DNA of 64,000 nt from Variovorax sp. CF313 (GTDB lineage Bacteria > Pseudomonadota > Gammaproteobacteria > Burkholderiales > Burkholderiaceae_C): positions 85,176-149,175 of the forward strand of contig NZ_AKIW01000053.1 in the NCBI RefSeq assembly GCF_000282635.1. Direction: 5' to 3'. The translations under genes and the position numbers were made by a program. The notes beneath the pieces were generated by a model. The model searched no databases. It worked only from the letters and a program-made list of their open reading frames with translations, and was not told where the DNA came from. This document shows, in pieces, positions 19,214-28,227 of this stretch. Within the stretch, counting starts at the first letter, position 1. Each line of letters starts with the position of its first letter.

Positions 19214-20416
19214 TTACCAGTTGACCTCGCGCTCCGGCGTGGCCGAGATGTGATGGATCGACAGGTCGGCGCCGTCGTACTCCTCCTCCTGCGACAGCCG
19301 CAGCCCCACCGAAGCCTTGAGCGCGCCATACACCGCCGCACCCGCCAGCGCGGCCCAGGCCACGCCGATGACGGTGCCGATGAGCTGCGCCCACACGTTC
19401 ACCCCGCCGATGCCTCCCAGCGCCTGCGTGCCGAAGATGCCCGCCGCGATGCCGCCCCAGGTGCCGCACAGGCCGTGCAGCGGCCACACGCCGAGCACGT
19501 CGTCGATCTTCCATTTGTTCTGCACCAGCGTGAACATGTAGACGAAGATCGCGCCCGCCACGCCGCCCACCACCAGCGCGCCCAGCGGATGCATCAGGTC
19601 GGAGCCGGCGCACACGGCCACCAGGCCGGCGAGCGGGCCGTTGTAGACGAAGCCGGGGTCGTTTTTGCCCATGGCCAGTGCGACCAGCGTGCCGCCGACC
19701 ATCGCCATCAGCGAGTTGACGGCCACGAGGCCCGAGATCTTGTCGATGCTCTGCGCGCTCATCACGTTGAAGCCGAACCAGCCCACGCACAGCACCCACG
19801 CACCGAGCGCGAGGAACGGGATGTTCGATGGCGGATGCGCGCTCAGCGAGCCGTCGCCCCTGTAGCGGTTGCGCCGCGCGCCCAGCAGCAGCACCGCCGG
19901 CAGCGCGAGCCAGCCGCCCACCGCGTGCACCACCACCGAGCCCGCGAAGTCATGGAACTCGTGGCCCGTGAGCGAGGCGATCCAGCCCTGGATGCCGAAG
20001 TGCTTGTTCCATGCGATGCCCTCGTACAGCGGGTAGACGAAGCCGACGATCACCGCAGTCGCGATCAGCTGCGGCCAGAACTTGGCGCGCTCGGCAATAC
20101 CGCCCGAGATGATGGCCGGGATGGCTGCCGCGAAGGTGAGCAGGAAGAAGAACTTCACCAGCTCGTAGCCGCTCTTTTCCGCCAGCTCGGTGGCACCGAC
20201 GAAGAAGTGCGTGCCGTAGGCCACGCCGTAACCCACGAGGAAATACACGATGGTCGACACCGAGAAGTCGACCAGGATCTTCACCAGCGCATTGACCTGG
20301 TTCTTCTTGCGTACGGTGCCCAGTTCGAGAAAGGCAAAACCGGCGTGCATGGCCAGGACCATGATGGCGCCGAGAAGGATGAACAGCGCATCTGCGCCCT
20401 GTTTGAGTGCGTCCAT
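19214..20416 (-). CDS. amtB: Ammonium transporter, Amt family
   Basis: A 400-residue inner membrane channel for ammonium with about 11 membrane helices. The pore-lining twin histidines are in FAGSVVVHAVGGW and WPLHGLCGTWGG; the ammonium-site Asp/Trp region and SGGIAERAKFW are also conserved. The start at 20416 (MDALKQGADALFILLG) gives no cleavable signal peptide. A glnK gene is not beside it, unlike the common glnK-amtB arrangement. The cytosolic tail ends SIHHISATPEREVNW. A membrane LytTR protein is encoded upstream on the same strand. Confidence 0.93.
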   Translation of the reverse strand: MDALKQGADALFILLGAIMVLAMHAGFAFLELGTVRKKNQVNALVKILVDFSVSTIVYFLVGYGVAYGTHFFVGATELAEKSGYELVKFFFLLTFAAAIPAIISGGIAERAKFWPQLIATAVIVGFVYPLYEGIAWNKHFGIQGWIASLTGHEFHDFAGSVVVHAVGGWLALPAVLLLGARRNRYRGDGSLSAHPPSNIPFLALGAWVLCVGWFGFNVMSAQSIDKISGLVAVNSLMAMVGGTLVALAMGKNDPGFVYNGPLAGLVAVCAGSDLMHPLGALVVGGVAGAIFVYMFTLVQNKWKIDDVLGVWPLHGLCGTWGGIAAGIFGTQALGGIGGVNVWAQLIGTVIGVAWAALAGAAVYGALKASVGLRLSQEEEYDGADLSIHHISATPEREVNW

Positions 20417-20567
20417 TGAAGCTTCTTGCTGATTTTTGATTCGAATTGGTGCGTCGCACCTGAATGACCTGGAGCGGTCGATCGATGAAGCAAAAATGGT
20501 GCCCGAAGGCTCTTCGATGGTGCGCAATGAACCAAAACGGACTTCCACGAGCCCGCCACGCACCGGA

Positions 20568-21473
20568 TCAGCCCGCGCCGGCGCGCAACGCGTCCCGGTG
20601 GCGGCGGCTGCAGGGCACGGTGGTGCCGTCGTGCATGTGCAGCCGGGCATCGCCGCCGTCCAGCGGCTCGATTTCCTTGATGCGGCCCAGGTTCACCGCA
20701 TGGCTTCGGTGCACCCGAACGAAGCGGACGGGGTCGAGCTGCGCCAGGAAGTCGGTCAGCGTGGCGCGCAGCAGGTAGTCATGGCCGTTGACGTGCAGGC
20801 CGACGTAGTTGCCCTCGGCCTGGAGCCAGTCGATGTCGGTGGCGGCGATGAGGAATTCGCGGCGCAGCTTGCGCACCAGGAAACGCTCGGGGCGCACGGG
20901 CGGCGACAAGGCTTCGGGCTCGGCGGGTGCGGCGCCCTCCTGTTCCGCCGGAGCCTCCGGCGCATCGAGCACCCGCGCCTCGCCCTGCAGCCGCAGCATG
21001 AACAGCCGGTAAGCCCAGATGCCGAAGACGATGCTTGCGTACACACGCACGTCCTTCAGGTACTCGTAGCCCCATTGGTCGATCCAGCCGCCGAATTCGT
21101 AGCGTTCGCCGGCCAACGCGTAGACGACTGCGCGCAACCCGAACATGCCCACCACGTGGACCACGCTGAACGCCACGCTCGCCACCGCATGCCAGGCCAG
21201 GAAGCGCACCCAGTGCCCGCGCACCAGCGGCGACAGCCGGCGCTCGACGGCGACCAGCGCCGGGATCAGCAGCAACAGCACCAGGTGGCTCGATCCTTCC
21301 CAGGTCGCGACCTCCCAGTTGGCGCGCGGCAGGGCGCGCGCGCGCATGTCGACGATCGCGACCATCGTGCTGAACACGGCCTGCAGCGTCATCAACACGA
21401 TCCAGAAGGCCACCTCCACGGGACGGCGGATCGGCTCGTAGCGCTCGTAGAGGTTCCTGCGTGGGTCTCCCAT
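20568..21473 (-). CDS. Membrane-bound LytTR DNA-binding regulator
   Basis: A 301-residue one-component regulator. Four hydrophobic segments (about residues 18-42, 63-80, 87-110 and 140-165) form a membrane domain, followed by an Ala/Glu/Pro-rich linker and a C-terminal LytTR DNA-binding domain (VRKLRREFLIAATDIDWLQAEGNY, then FVRVHRSHAVNLGRIKEIEPL). There is no receiver domain, so it is not a standard response regulator. The start at 21473 is chosen because upstream in-frame sequence runs into the promoter of the divergent acyltransferase. Confidence 0.88.
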   Translation of the reverse strand: MGDPRRNLYERYEPIRRPVEVAFWIVLMTLQAVFSTMVAIVDMRARALPRANWEVATWEGSSHLVLLLLIPALVAVERRLSPLVRGHWVRFLAWHAVASVAFSVVHVVGMFGLRAVVYALAGERYEFGGWIDQWGYEYLKDVRVYASIVFGIWAYRLFMLRLQGEARVLDAPEAPAEQEGAAPAEPEALSPPVRPERFLVRKLRREFLIAATDIDWLQAEGNYVGLHVNGHDYLLRATLTDFLAQLDPVRFVRVHRSHAVNLGRIKEIEPLDGGDARLHMHDGTTVPCSRRHRDALRAGAG

Positions 21474-21630
21474 GGGGCGGAATTCTCCCGAAAACGGGCC
21501 TTTGGGGGCGGTGAATTTCGTCCCTCGAGACCACCGCTCGTCACAAAGCGGGGGGCATCCGTCCCCCGGATGCGCCGCGCGGGGAACACGGGCCCGAGCA
21601 TCGCGGCTTCTTTGCTTCGAGGAGCTTGCG

Positions 21631-22851
21631 ATGAACACCGCCGCCGACCCGTCCGCCCATCGCCGCCACGACATCGACGCCCTGCGCGCGCTGGCCTTCC
21701 TGTTCGTCATCCTCTATCACGTGGGCATGTACTACGTGGCCGACTGGCCCTGGCACCTGAAGAGCCCGCACGCGGCCGAATGGCTGCAGTGGCCGATGCG
21801 CGTCCTGAACCTCTGGCGCATGGACCTCGTCTTCCTGGTCTCGGGCGTGTCGCTCGGCTTCCTGAGCCGGGGCCAGGGCACCTGGGGCCTGCTGCGCAGC
21901 CGGGGGCTGCGGCTGATGCTGCCACTGGCCTTCGGCATGGCGGTGATCGTGCCGTACCAGGCCTATGCGCAGGGGGTGGCCAACGGGCTGGTCGCGCCGG
22001 GCTTCGGTGCCTTCGTGCTGCGCTACCTGTCGATGGCCGAACCGTGGCCGAAGCGGGCCTTCGACGGCGCGGAGTTCGGCATCACCTGGAACCACCTCTG
22101 GTACCTGCCCTATCTGTTCACCTACACGGCGCTGGTCGCGCTGACACTGCCGCTGTGGAATTCCGCCGCCGGCCAGTGGCTGCGACGCGGCTTCAACGGC
22201 CTGCGCGGCTGGAAACTGCTGTTGCTGCCTGCCGTGCCGCTGCTCGTCTTCACCACGCTGCTGGCCTCGCGCTTTCCCCCCACGCACAACCTTGTGCGCG
22301 ACTTCCACCTGCACAGCCTGTACTTCACGATGTTCCTCTACGGCTACTGGATGGGCGTGGACACCGGCGTGTGGAGGGAACTGGAGCGGCTGCGCCGGGT
22401 GTCGCTCACGCTTGCGGTCGCGGTGATCGCCGCCTTCATCGCGCTGCGGGCCGGCGCGAAGGGCCCGGCGTCCGGCCTGCCGATGGACACGCTGCGCATG
22501 CTCTACCTGTGGCTGGCCGTCGCGGCCATCCTCGGCCATGCCCACCGCCACCTGAACCGCCCATGGCCCTGGCTTCGCTGGGCCAACGAGTCGGTGTACC
22601 CGTGGTACGTGCTGCACCAGACGCTGATCATCGCTGCCGCGAGCGCGCTGGCACCGCTTGCGCTCGGCCCGGTGCTGGAGCCCGCGCTGCTGGTGGCGCT
22701 CACGGTGCTCGGCTGCTGGGCGCTGACCGACGGTCTGATCCGCCGCGTGAACTGGCTTCGGCCGCTGTTCGGGCTGAAGCTCAGGCAGCCGGCTTCGCCG
22801 CAGCCTCTTCCACCGGAACCAGGATGGCGTTCCCCGTCGCCACGAGCTTGA
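21631..22851 (+). CDS. Acyltransferase family membrane protein
   Basis: A 406-residue integral membrane acyltransferase-3 type protein with about ten helices. The N-terminal catalytic-type motif RRHDIDALRALAFLFVILYHVGMYYV contains the conserved DxLR-A and the His of helix 1. WRMDLVFLVSGV and ESVYPWYVLHQTLI are also typical. ATG at 21631 is preceded by GAGGAG. Members acylate glucans or other envelope sugars (OpgC, OafA); the substrate here is unknown. Its last 24 codons overlap the 3' end of the convergent thioesterase gene by 71 bp. Confidence 0.88.
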   Translation: MNTAADPSAHRRHDIDALRALAFLFVILYHVGMYYVADWPWHLKSPHAAEWLQWPMRVLNLWRMDLVFLVSGVSLGFLSRGQGTWGLLRSRGLRLMLPLAFGMAVIVPYQAYAQGVANGLVAPGFGAFVLRYLSMAEPWPKRAFDGAEFGITWNHLWYLPYLFTYTALVALTLPLWNSAAGQWLRRGFNGLRGWKLLLLPAVPLLVFTTLLASRFPPTHNLVRDFHLHSLYFTMFLYGYWMGVDTGVWRELERLRRVSLTLAVAVIAAFIALRAGAKGPASGLPMDTLRMLYLWLAVAAILGHAHRHLNRPWPWLRWANESVYPWYVLHQTLIIAAASALAPLALGPVLEPALLVALTVLGCWALTDGLIRRVNWLRPLFGLKLRQPASPQPLPPEPGWRSPSPRA

Positions 22852-23215
22852 GCGCATCGTCGCCTCCGCCTTCGGGTTGCGCATAAAGCTCGGACGCAAC
22901 GAACACCTGCTTGCGCCCGGCCTTCGCCACACGCGCGCGTGCCACGAAGGCTTGACCCACGGCCGGTGACATGAAGTTCACCGAGAAGTGCGACGTCATC
23001 ACGCGGCCGGCCAGCGAGGCGGCTGCGTAGCCGCTCACGGTATCGAGCAGTGCGGAGATCATCCCCGCGTGGAGGAAGCCGGCGTACTGCCCCATGTCTT
23101 CCTTGCGCCATTTCATGCGCAGCTCGGCCTCGCCGTTGCCGGCCTGGGTGGCCTCAATGCCGGCCCAGCGATTGAAGGATGCGGTTTCGTTGAGAGCCTT
23201 GAAGGTTTCGAGCAT
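22781..23215 (-). CDS. PaaI-type hotdog thioesterase
   Basis: A 144-residue cytosolic acyl-CoA thioesterase. The hotdog-fold core appears as GQYAGFLHAGMISALLDTVSGYAA, with the HAGxxxxLxD motif of PaaI/YdiI enzymes, then TSHFSVNFMSPAVGQAFVARARV. The substrate is unknown; PaaI-type enzymes hydrolyse aromatic or medium-chain acyl-CoAs. It is convergent with, and overlaps, the acyltransferase gene, which is unusual for two genes that otherwise look intact. Confidence 0.88.
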   Translation of the reverse strand: MLETFKALNETASFNRWAGIEATQAGNGEAELRMKWRKEDMGQYAGFLHAGMISALLDTVSGYAAASLAGRVMTSHFSVNFMSPAVGQAFVARARVAKAGRKQVFVASELYAQPEGGGDDALKLVATGNAILVPVEEAAAKPAA

Positions 23216-23284
23216 GGCGTGTCCTTTGCGGGGGCGGGTGTGAGAAGCGGTTCAGGCCACTCTACGAACCACGCAGGACAGGCG

Positions 23285-23302
23285 CCGTCACGCGCGTGAC
23301 GG
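23285..23302. promoter_or_regulatory. Perfect 18-bp palindrome upstream of the thioesterase gene
   Basis: CCGTCACGC-GCGTGACGG is a perfect inverted repeat without a T tract. It lies about 70 bp before the thioesterase start and about 80 bp after the YlqF-type GTPase stop on the same strand. It could be a repressor operator or a weak hairpin; the lack of Ts argues against a standard terminator. Confidence 0.4.
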
Positions 23303-23381
23303 GCGGGGCAGTGAACAATTGCATTGGCGACAGCGGCGCTCTTCGCGCCGGAGTGGCGAGTCTCGGGGCGTCGGGCGCCTC

Positions 23382-24350
23382 TCAGGCGTCCTGTTCGGGC
23401 GCGATCTCGGGCTTCGGCTTGCCCTTGTGCTTGTGCTTGCGCGCGGCCTTCTTCGCCGCGCGCTCGGCATCGGCACGCTGGCCATCGGCCAGCCACAGCG
23501 TGAACTCTTCCGGCGTTTCGAGCGTGATGCGCCCCAGGTTGCCCGCGCGAAACTCGTGCATCACGATCTCCGCTGCCTTCTGAAGGTTGACGCGGCCCTT
23601 GCCCAGCAGCGCGCCGCGCTTGCGGCCGATGGTGTCGAGCAGCGCCTCGTCCTTCATGCCGGCCATGGTCTCGGTGTCGAGCTCCACGAGCTTGAAGCGC
23701 GCGGCCACGCCCGCGGCGTAGTGCGTCTTGAGGTAGTTGAGCAGCTCCAGCGCCACCTCTTCCTCGTCGAAGGCGTTGCGCCCCACCGCGCCGCTGGCCG
23801 CTAGGTTGTAGCCGCTCTTGGGCACGATGATGCGCGGCCACAGCATGCCGGGCGTGTCCCACAGATAGAAGTCGTCGGCCAGCGTGATGCGCTGTTCGAG
23901 CTTGGTGATGCCGGCCTCGTCGCCGGTCTTGGCCTTGCGTCCGCCGGTGAGCGTGTTGATGAGGGTGGACTTGCCCACGTTGGGAATGCCGCAGATCAGC
24001 ACGCGCATCGGCTTGGCCATGCCGCCGCGGTTCGGTGAAAGCTCATGGCAGGCCTTCACCAGTTGTTGCGCGGGCGTGGTCTGGCTCGCATCGAGCCCGA
24101 TGGCGCGCGTGGCAGGCAGCGCGTTGTAGTGCGCCAGCCAGAGTGCGGTGCGCACGGGGTCGGCCAGGTCCTGCTTGTTGAGCACCTTCAGCGTGGGCCG
24201 CCCGGCCGTGAGCTCGGCCAGCATCGGGTTGGCGCTGGAACCGGGCAGGCGCGCATCGAGCAGTTCGATGACCACGTCGATGTCCTTCACCCGCTCGGTG
24301 ATGGCCTTCTGGGTCGCATACATGTGACCGGGGAACCACTGGATCGCCAT
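23382..24350 (-). CDS. ylqF: Ribosome biogenesis GTPase, YlqF/RbgA type
   Basis: A 322-residue circularly permuted GTPase that in other bacteria helps assemble the 50S subunit. The permuted motif order is visible: NKQDLAD (G4), then the DASQTT segment (G5), then GIPNVGKSTLINTLTG (G1), GDEAGITK (G2) and WDTPGMLWP (G3). The N-terminus MAIQWFPGHMYATQKAI is diagnostic. The C-terminal tail is Lys-rich (KKAARKHKHKGKPKP), probably for RNA contact. The start at 24350 is fixed by the family N-terminus. Confidence 0.94.
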   Translation of the reverse strand: MAIQWFPGHMYATQKAITERVKDIDVVIELLDARLPGSSANPMLAELTAGRPTLKVLNKQDLADPVRTALWLAHYNALPATRAIGLDASQTTPAQQLVKACHELSPNRGGMAKPMRVLICGIPNVGKSTLINTLTGGRKAKTGDEAGITKLEQRITLADDFYLWDTPGMLWPRIIVPKSGYNLAASGAVGRNAFDEEEVALELLNYLKTHYAAGVAARFKLVELDTETMAGMKDEALLDTIGRKRGALLGKGRVNLQKAAEIVMHEFRAGNLGRITLETPEEFTLWLADGQRADAERAAKKAARKHKHKGKPKPEIAPEQDA

Positions 24351-24446
24351 CGGTTGGCTCTTTCTTTCGCGCTGTCTGGGAATGGGTGGCCACCGAAAGG
24401 GGGCCGGGTGCGCATTGTGAACCGGGAACCTGAACGGGACCTTGTT

Positions 24447-24463
24447 GCTACGCTTTCGATAGC
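24447..24463. repeat. 17-bp palindrome, GCTAC-N7-ATAGC copy
   Basis: GCTAC-gctttcg-ATAGC. It is one of four similar sites (also at 30390, 49687 and 58370) with 5-bp arms and a 7-bp spacer. This copy lies upstream of the YlqF-type GTPase gene. Confidence 0.55.
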
Positions 24464-24558
24464 TGGATGCGGGCATTCTGCCTTCGCTTCGGGCCTGTTC
24501 GATCCTAGAATCCGCGCGCTGCCCCGCGCAGCCACTCCAACAACTTCGAGGGAAATCC

Positions 24559-25173
24559 ATGTTCAAGCGCCTTGCCGCTGCCGCCTTGCTGGCAGCCATC
24601 GTCGTGCCCGCGACCGTCACCGTCGCCCATGCCCAGCGGCCTTCTCCTCCCCCCGGCCCCATGATCAACGGCTACCTGTGCTGCAACATGCGCACCTACG
24701 GCGACTCGATCAGCGACATCAACTACGACGAGCAGGGCACGAGCATCGTCGCGGTGGGCACGCCGGCGCGCATCACCGCGTACGACTTCCGCTGGTTCAA
24801 CCTGGATCTGGCCGGCAAGCCGCAGCGCATCAAGAACGACTACAGCCGCAACATCCCGTTGCCTGCGTTCGCGCAGCGCTATGTGGTGACCGAAGACCCG
24901 AAGCAGAAGATGGCGGCCTTCCCGCCCGCCGTGCGCAACGCCATCCTCGCCGTGAAGGTGATGCCCGGCATGACGCGCGAGCAGGTGCTGATGGCCATCG
25001 GCTATCCGGTTGCCAGCGAGAACCCCAGCCTCGACGCACCGGTGTGGCGCTACTGGCGCGACAGCTGGTCGGAGTTCCAGGTGCAGTTCGACGAGAAGGG
25101 CCTCGTGAAGACGGTGGTGGGCGATCCCGTGGCGTTGAGCCGCGTGCTGGCCGCAGCGCCCGCCCAGCCTTAA
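24559..25173 (+). CDS. Exported BamE/SmpA-like protein
   Basis: A 204-residue periplasmic or outer membrane-associated protein. The N-terminal 25 residues are a signal peptide (AAALLAAIVVPATVTVAHAQ). The middle contains MINGYLCCNMRT and an SH3-like segment (VAVGTPARITAYDF). The C-terminal part, VKVMPGMTREQVLMAIGYPVASENPSLDAPVWRYW, is the SmpA/OmlA/BamE motif in which a polar helix is followed by a GxP turn. It is not BamE itself, which is shorter and a lipoprotein. The role is unknown, probably in the envelope. Confidence 0.75.
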   Translation: MFKRLAAAALLAAIVVPATVTVAHAQRPSPPPGPMINGYLCCNMRTYGDSISDINYDEQGTSIVAVGTPARITAYDFRWFNLDLAGKPQRIKNDYSRNIPLPAFAQRYVVTEDPKQKMAAFPPAVRNAILAVKVMPGMTREQVLMAIGYPVASENPSLDAPVWRYWRDSWSEFQVQFDEKGLVKTVVGDPVALSRVLAAAPAQP

Positions 25174-25183
25174 GTCCTCTCGC

Positions 25184-25212
25184 ATTGCGCGTGCGTTGCA
25201 AACACGCGCAAT
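25184..25212. promoter_or_regulatory. 10-bp inverted repeat between the BamE-like and CBS genes
   Basis: ATTGCGCGTG (25184-25193) and CACGCGCAAT (25203-25212) are perfect inverted repeats around a 9-base loop. The hairpin begins 10 bp after the stop of the upstream gene. It may attenuate transcription or bind a regulator of the CBS gene; no T tract follows. Confidence 0.4.
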
Positions 25213-25318
25213 CCCCTAGTGGGTTTGCATCGCGGGGGCAGTCATCGCCCCTATGATTTGACCGAGTGCGGCGCCCGAGCGTCGGTCGAATCGAAACCCT
25301 TTGATGGAGTTACCTGCG

Positions 25319-25747
25319 ATGAAACCCGTCTCCGAACTGCTCAAGCGCCATGATTCCGCAGCATGGCGCACCTCCCCCGACACCAGCGTGTTCGATGCGC
25401 TGTCCACCCTGGCGCGCTTCGAGGTGGGCGCGCTGATGGTGATGGACGGCGAGAAGCTGGTGGGCTTCCTGTCCGAACGCGACTACACCCGCAAGGTCGC
25501 CTTGCAGGGCAAGAACTCGAAGGAAGTGAAGGTACGCGACATCATGACGCCCGACGTGATGACCGTCACCCCGCAGACCCGCACGCGCGCCTGCATGACG
25601 CTGATGAGCCAGCGCAAGTTCCGCCACCTGCCGGTGGTCGACGGCGACAAGGTGATCGGCATGATCTCCATCCAGGACCTGATGGACGACATCATCTCGG
25701 ACCACGAGGCCACCATCGAGCAGCTGACCACGTACATCCAGAGCTGA
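25319..25747 (+). CDS. CBS-domain protein
   Basis: A 142-residue protein made of a pair of CBS domains (about residues 8-64 and 72-130), with LSERDYTRKVALQG and VRDIMTPDVMTVTPQTRTRACMTLM as typical motifs. Such pairs bind adenine nucleotides and act as energy or redox sensors. ATG 25319 is preferred over upstream in-frame TTG/ATG codons because GGAG lies nine bases before it. It stands alone, 124 bp before the HPF-like gene on the same strand. Confidence 0.9.
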   Translation: MKPVSELLKRHDSAAWRTSPDTSVFDALSTLARFEVGALMVMDGEKLVGFLSERDYTRKVALQGKNSKEVKVRDIMTPDVMTVTPQTRTRACMTLMSQRKFRHLPVVDGDKVIGMISIQDLMDDIISDHEATIEQLTTYIQS

Positions 25748-25871
25748 ACCCCTGTTGCCCGCTTTGCGGACCCTGCCCGGCGCATGGGTAGGGAACAGGC
25801 CTACGCACGCCGGGGCACAGGGGGGCGCACAGTGGGCCTTCGTTCATCCATCTATCCAGCAGGAATATTGC

Positions 25872-26231
25872 ATGCAGATCCAGGTCAACACGAGCAACGG
25901 CATCACGAACAAGGACGCGCTGGAGCGTTGGGCCGACACCGAGATCAAGCAGCACCTGAGCCGTTTCGTCGACGACGTGACGCGCGTCGAAGTGCACTTG
26001 AGCGACGAGAACCACGACAAGACCGGCGGCGGCGACAAGTGCTGCGTGATGGAGGCACGCCTGGCGCACCACCAGCCGCTGGCGGTGACGCAGCACGCTA
26101 CCAGCCTCGACGAGGCCTTCCGCGGCGCGGCCGACAAGCTCAAGCGCTTGCTGGACAACACGCTGGGGCGCCTGCACAACCACCGCGACCGCGGCTCGAT
26201 CCGCACGGACCCGGGCTTCATCGCCGAGTAG
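25872..26231 (+). CDS. HPF/RaiA-like ribosome-associated protein
   Basis: A 119-residue protein resembling the short ribosome hibernation factors: MQIQVNTSNGITNKDALERWADTEI, HLSRFVDDVTRVEVHLSDEN and TSLDEAFRGAADKLKRLLDN follow the beta-alpha-beta-beta-beta-alpha pattern. Short HPF homologues bind the decoding centre of idle ribosomes. The charged segment DENHDKTGGGDKCCVMEARL between strands is longer than in E. coli HPF. A GGAA-type SD precedes ATG 25872. Confidence 0.8.
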   Translation: MQIQVNTSNGITNKDALERWADTEIKQHLSRFVDDVTRVEVHLSDENHDKTGGGDKCCVMEARLAHHQPLAVTQHATSLDEAFRGAADKLKRLLDNTLGRLHNHRDRGSIRTDPGFIAE

Positions 26232-26237
26232 GTCCGC

Positions 26238-26693
26238 TCACCTGCCCTTGCGCTTCGGCGGCTTCAGGCCGGGCGTTTCGGCGGGAACGAGCGGCGGGCG
26301 GCGGCCGCTGGCCATCCATTCGTCGTAGAAGCCGATCTTGCGGTCGACCAGCGACAGCGCCCGCTTCCACTCGGCAATGGTCTGCGTCACGCGCTCCCGG
26401 TGCGCGGCGAGCATGTCGCGCCGCTGGCGCAGCGTGACCTTGCCCTGCACTGCCAGCGCGGTGTATTCGCGCATCTCGGCAATCGACATGCCGGTGCGGC
26501 GCAGGCGCTCCATCAGGTCGAGCCATCCGACGTGCAGCTCGACGTAGAGGCGCCGGCCGCCCTCGTCGCGCGCCACGCCGGGCACCAGGCCCTGCGTCTC
26601 GTACCAGCGGATGGCGTGCACCGTGCGGCCGGTGCGCGTGGCCAGCTCGCCGATGTGGAAAGGCGTGCCGCCGTCAGCCGGCATGGGCGGCAA
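26238..26693 (-). CDS. MerR-family transcriptional regulator
   Basis: A 151-residue regulator. The winged helix motif FHIGELATRTGRTVHAIRWYETQGLVPGVARDEGGRRLY is at residues 12-50, followed by a dimerisation helix (LRQRRDMLAAHRERVTQTIAEW). There is no C-terminal Cys pair, so it is not a classical metal sensor. Its start overlaps the end of the SnoaL-like gene by 20 bp, and both are read from the promoter at 27149-27179, which has the stretched spacing and central palindrome expected for a MerR protein. This implies autoregulation. Confidence 0.9.
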   Translation of the reverse strand: MPPMPADGGTPFHIGELATRTGRTVHAIRWYETQGLVPGVARDEGGRRLYVELHVGWLDLMERLRRTGMSIAEMREYTALAVQGKVTLRQRRDMLAAHRERVTQTIAEWKRALSLVDRKIGFYDEWMASGRRPPLVPAETPGLKPPKRKGR

Positions 26694-27102
26694 CGGCGGC
26701 CGGGGGCGCCTGCAGCGCTTCCTGGACCAGTGCGGTGTCGAAGTACTCGGTCAGCTCTTTCACCTTGCCTCCTTCGAGTCGGTAGACGTAGCAATAGTGG
26801 TTGTTGTAGCGCTTGCCGGCCTTGGTGGGCACGTCGCCGCTGAACAGCACCACCACGCGGTCCCCCTCGGCGATGATGCGCTCGGTCCTGCTCACATAGG
26901 GCGCCGCGAATTGCGCGAAGAGCGGGTTCAGCAGCTCCTCCCGGATCGCCTTCTTGCCCCGGTAGGTGCGCGACCACGGGGTGGTGCCTTCGAGCTTCCA
27001 GCTGGCGTCGTCCGCCAGGCTGTCGACGAAGGCCTGGCCGTTGCCCTTGTCCAGCTCGTCGTGGATGCGCTGGACCAGGGCCTTGTTGTCGATCGTGTTC
27101 AT
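26674..27102 (-). CDS. SnoaL-like / NTF2-fold protein
   Basis: A 142-residue cone-shaped NTF2-fold protein. The opening MNTIDNKALVQRIHDELDKGN, DDASWKLEGTTPWSRTYRGKKAI and the closing YCYVYRLEGGKVKELTEYFDTALV are typical of the SnoaL-like polyketide cyclase/isomerase superfamily. The exact reaction cannot be read from the sequence. It is the first gene of a two-gene operon with the MerR regulator and is directly downstream of a MerR-type promoter, so it is presumably the regulated output gene. Confidence 0.85.
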   Translation of the reverse strand: MNTIDNKALVQRIHDELDKGNGQAFVDSLADDASWKLEGTTPWSRTYRGKKAIREELLNPLFAQFAAPYVSRTERIIAEGDRVVVLFSGDVPTKAGKRYNNHYCYVYRLEGGKVKELTEYFDTALVQEALQAPPAAVAAHAG

Positions 27103-27148
27103 GGCTTGATTTCCTTGGATTGAATGAACCGGCGATTCCGGAAAATCC

Positions 27149-27179
27149 ATTGGAAATGCTCGAGTGCACTCGAGGTCAA
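27149..27179 (-). promoter_or_regulatory. MerR-type operator-promoter with 19-bp spacer
   Basis: On the minus strand a -35 TTGACC (27179-27174) and a -10 TCCAAT (27154-27149) are separated by 19 bp. Most of that spacer is a perfect 16-bp palindrome, CTCGAGTG-CACTCGAG (27159-27174). A long spacer holding the operator is the hallmark of MerR-family activation, in which the protein twists the DNA to align the two hexamers. It drives the SnoaL-merR pair. Confidence 0.8.
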
Positions 27180-27204
27180 GCGCCATGGACACCATGGGCG
27201 TCGA

Positions 27205-28131
<927 letters not shown>

Positions 28132-28227
28132 TTCTCTCTGTCGCTTTCCTGGGAGTTGCTCGGCGCCGCCTCGGGCGGCAGCGTGGCGTTTTACCCCAGA
28201 AGGCGTACGACCCCAGTCGTGCGCGCG

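Noticed and set aside
25301..25318. Upstream TTG/ATG starts of the CBS protein
   Set aside because: The ATG at 25319 has a GGAG site at proper distance, which itself lies in the would-be coding extension.
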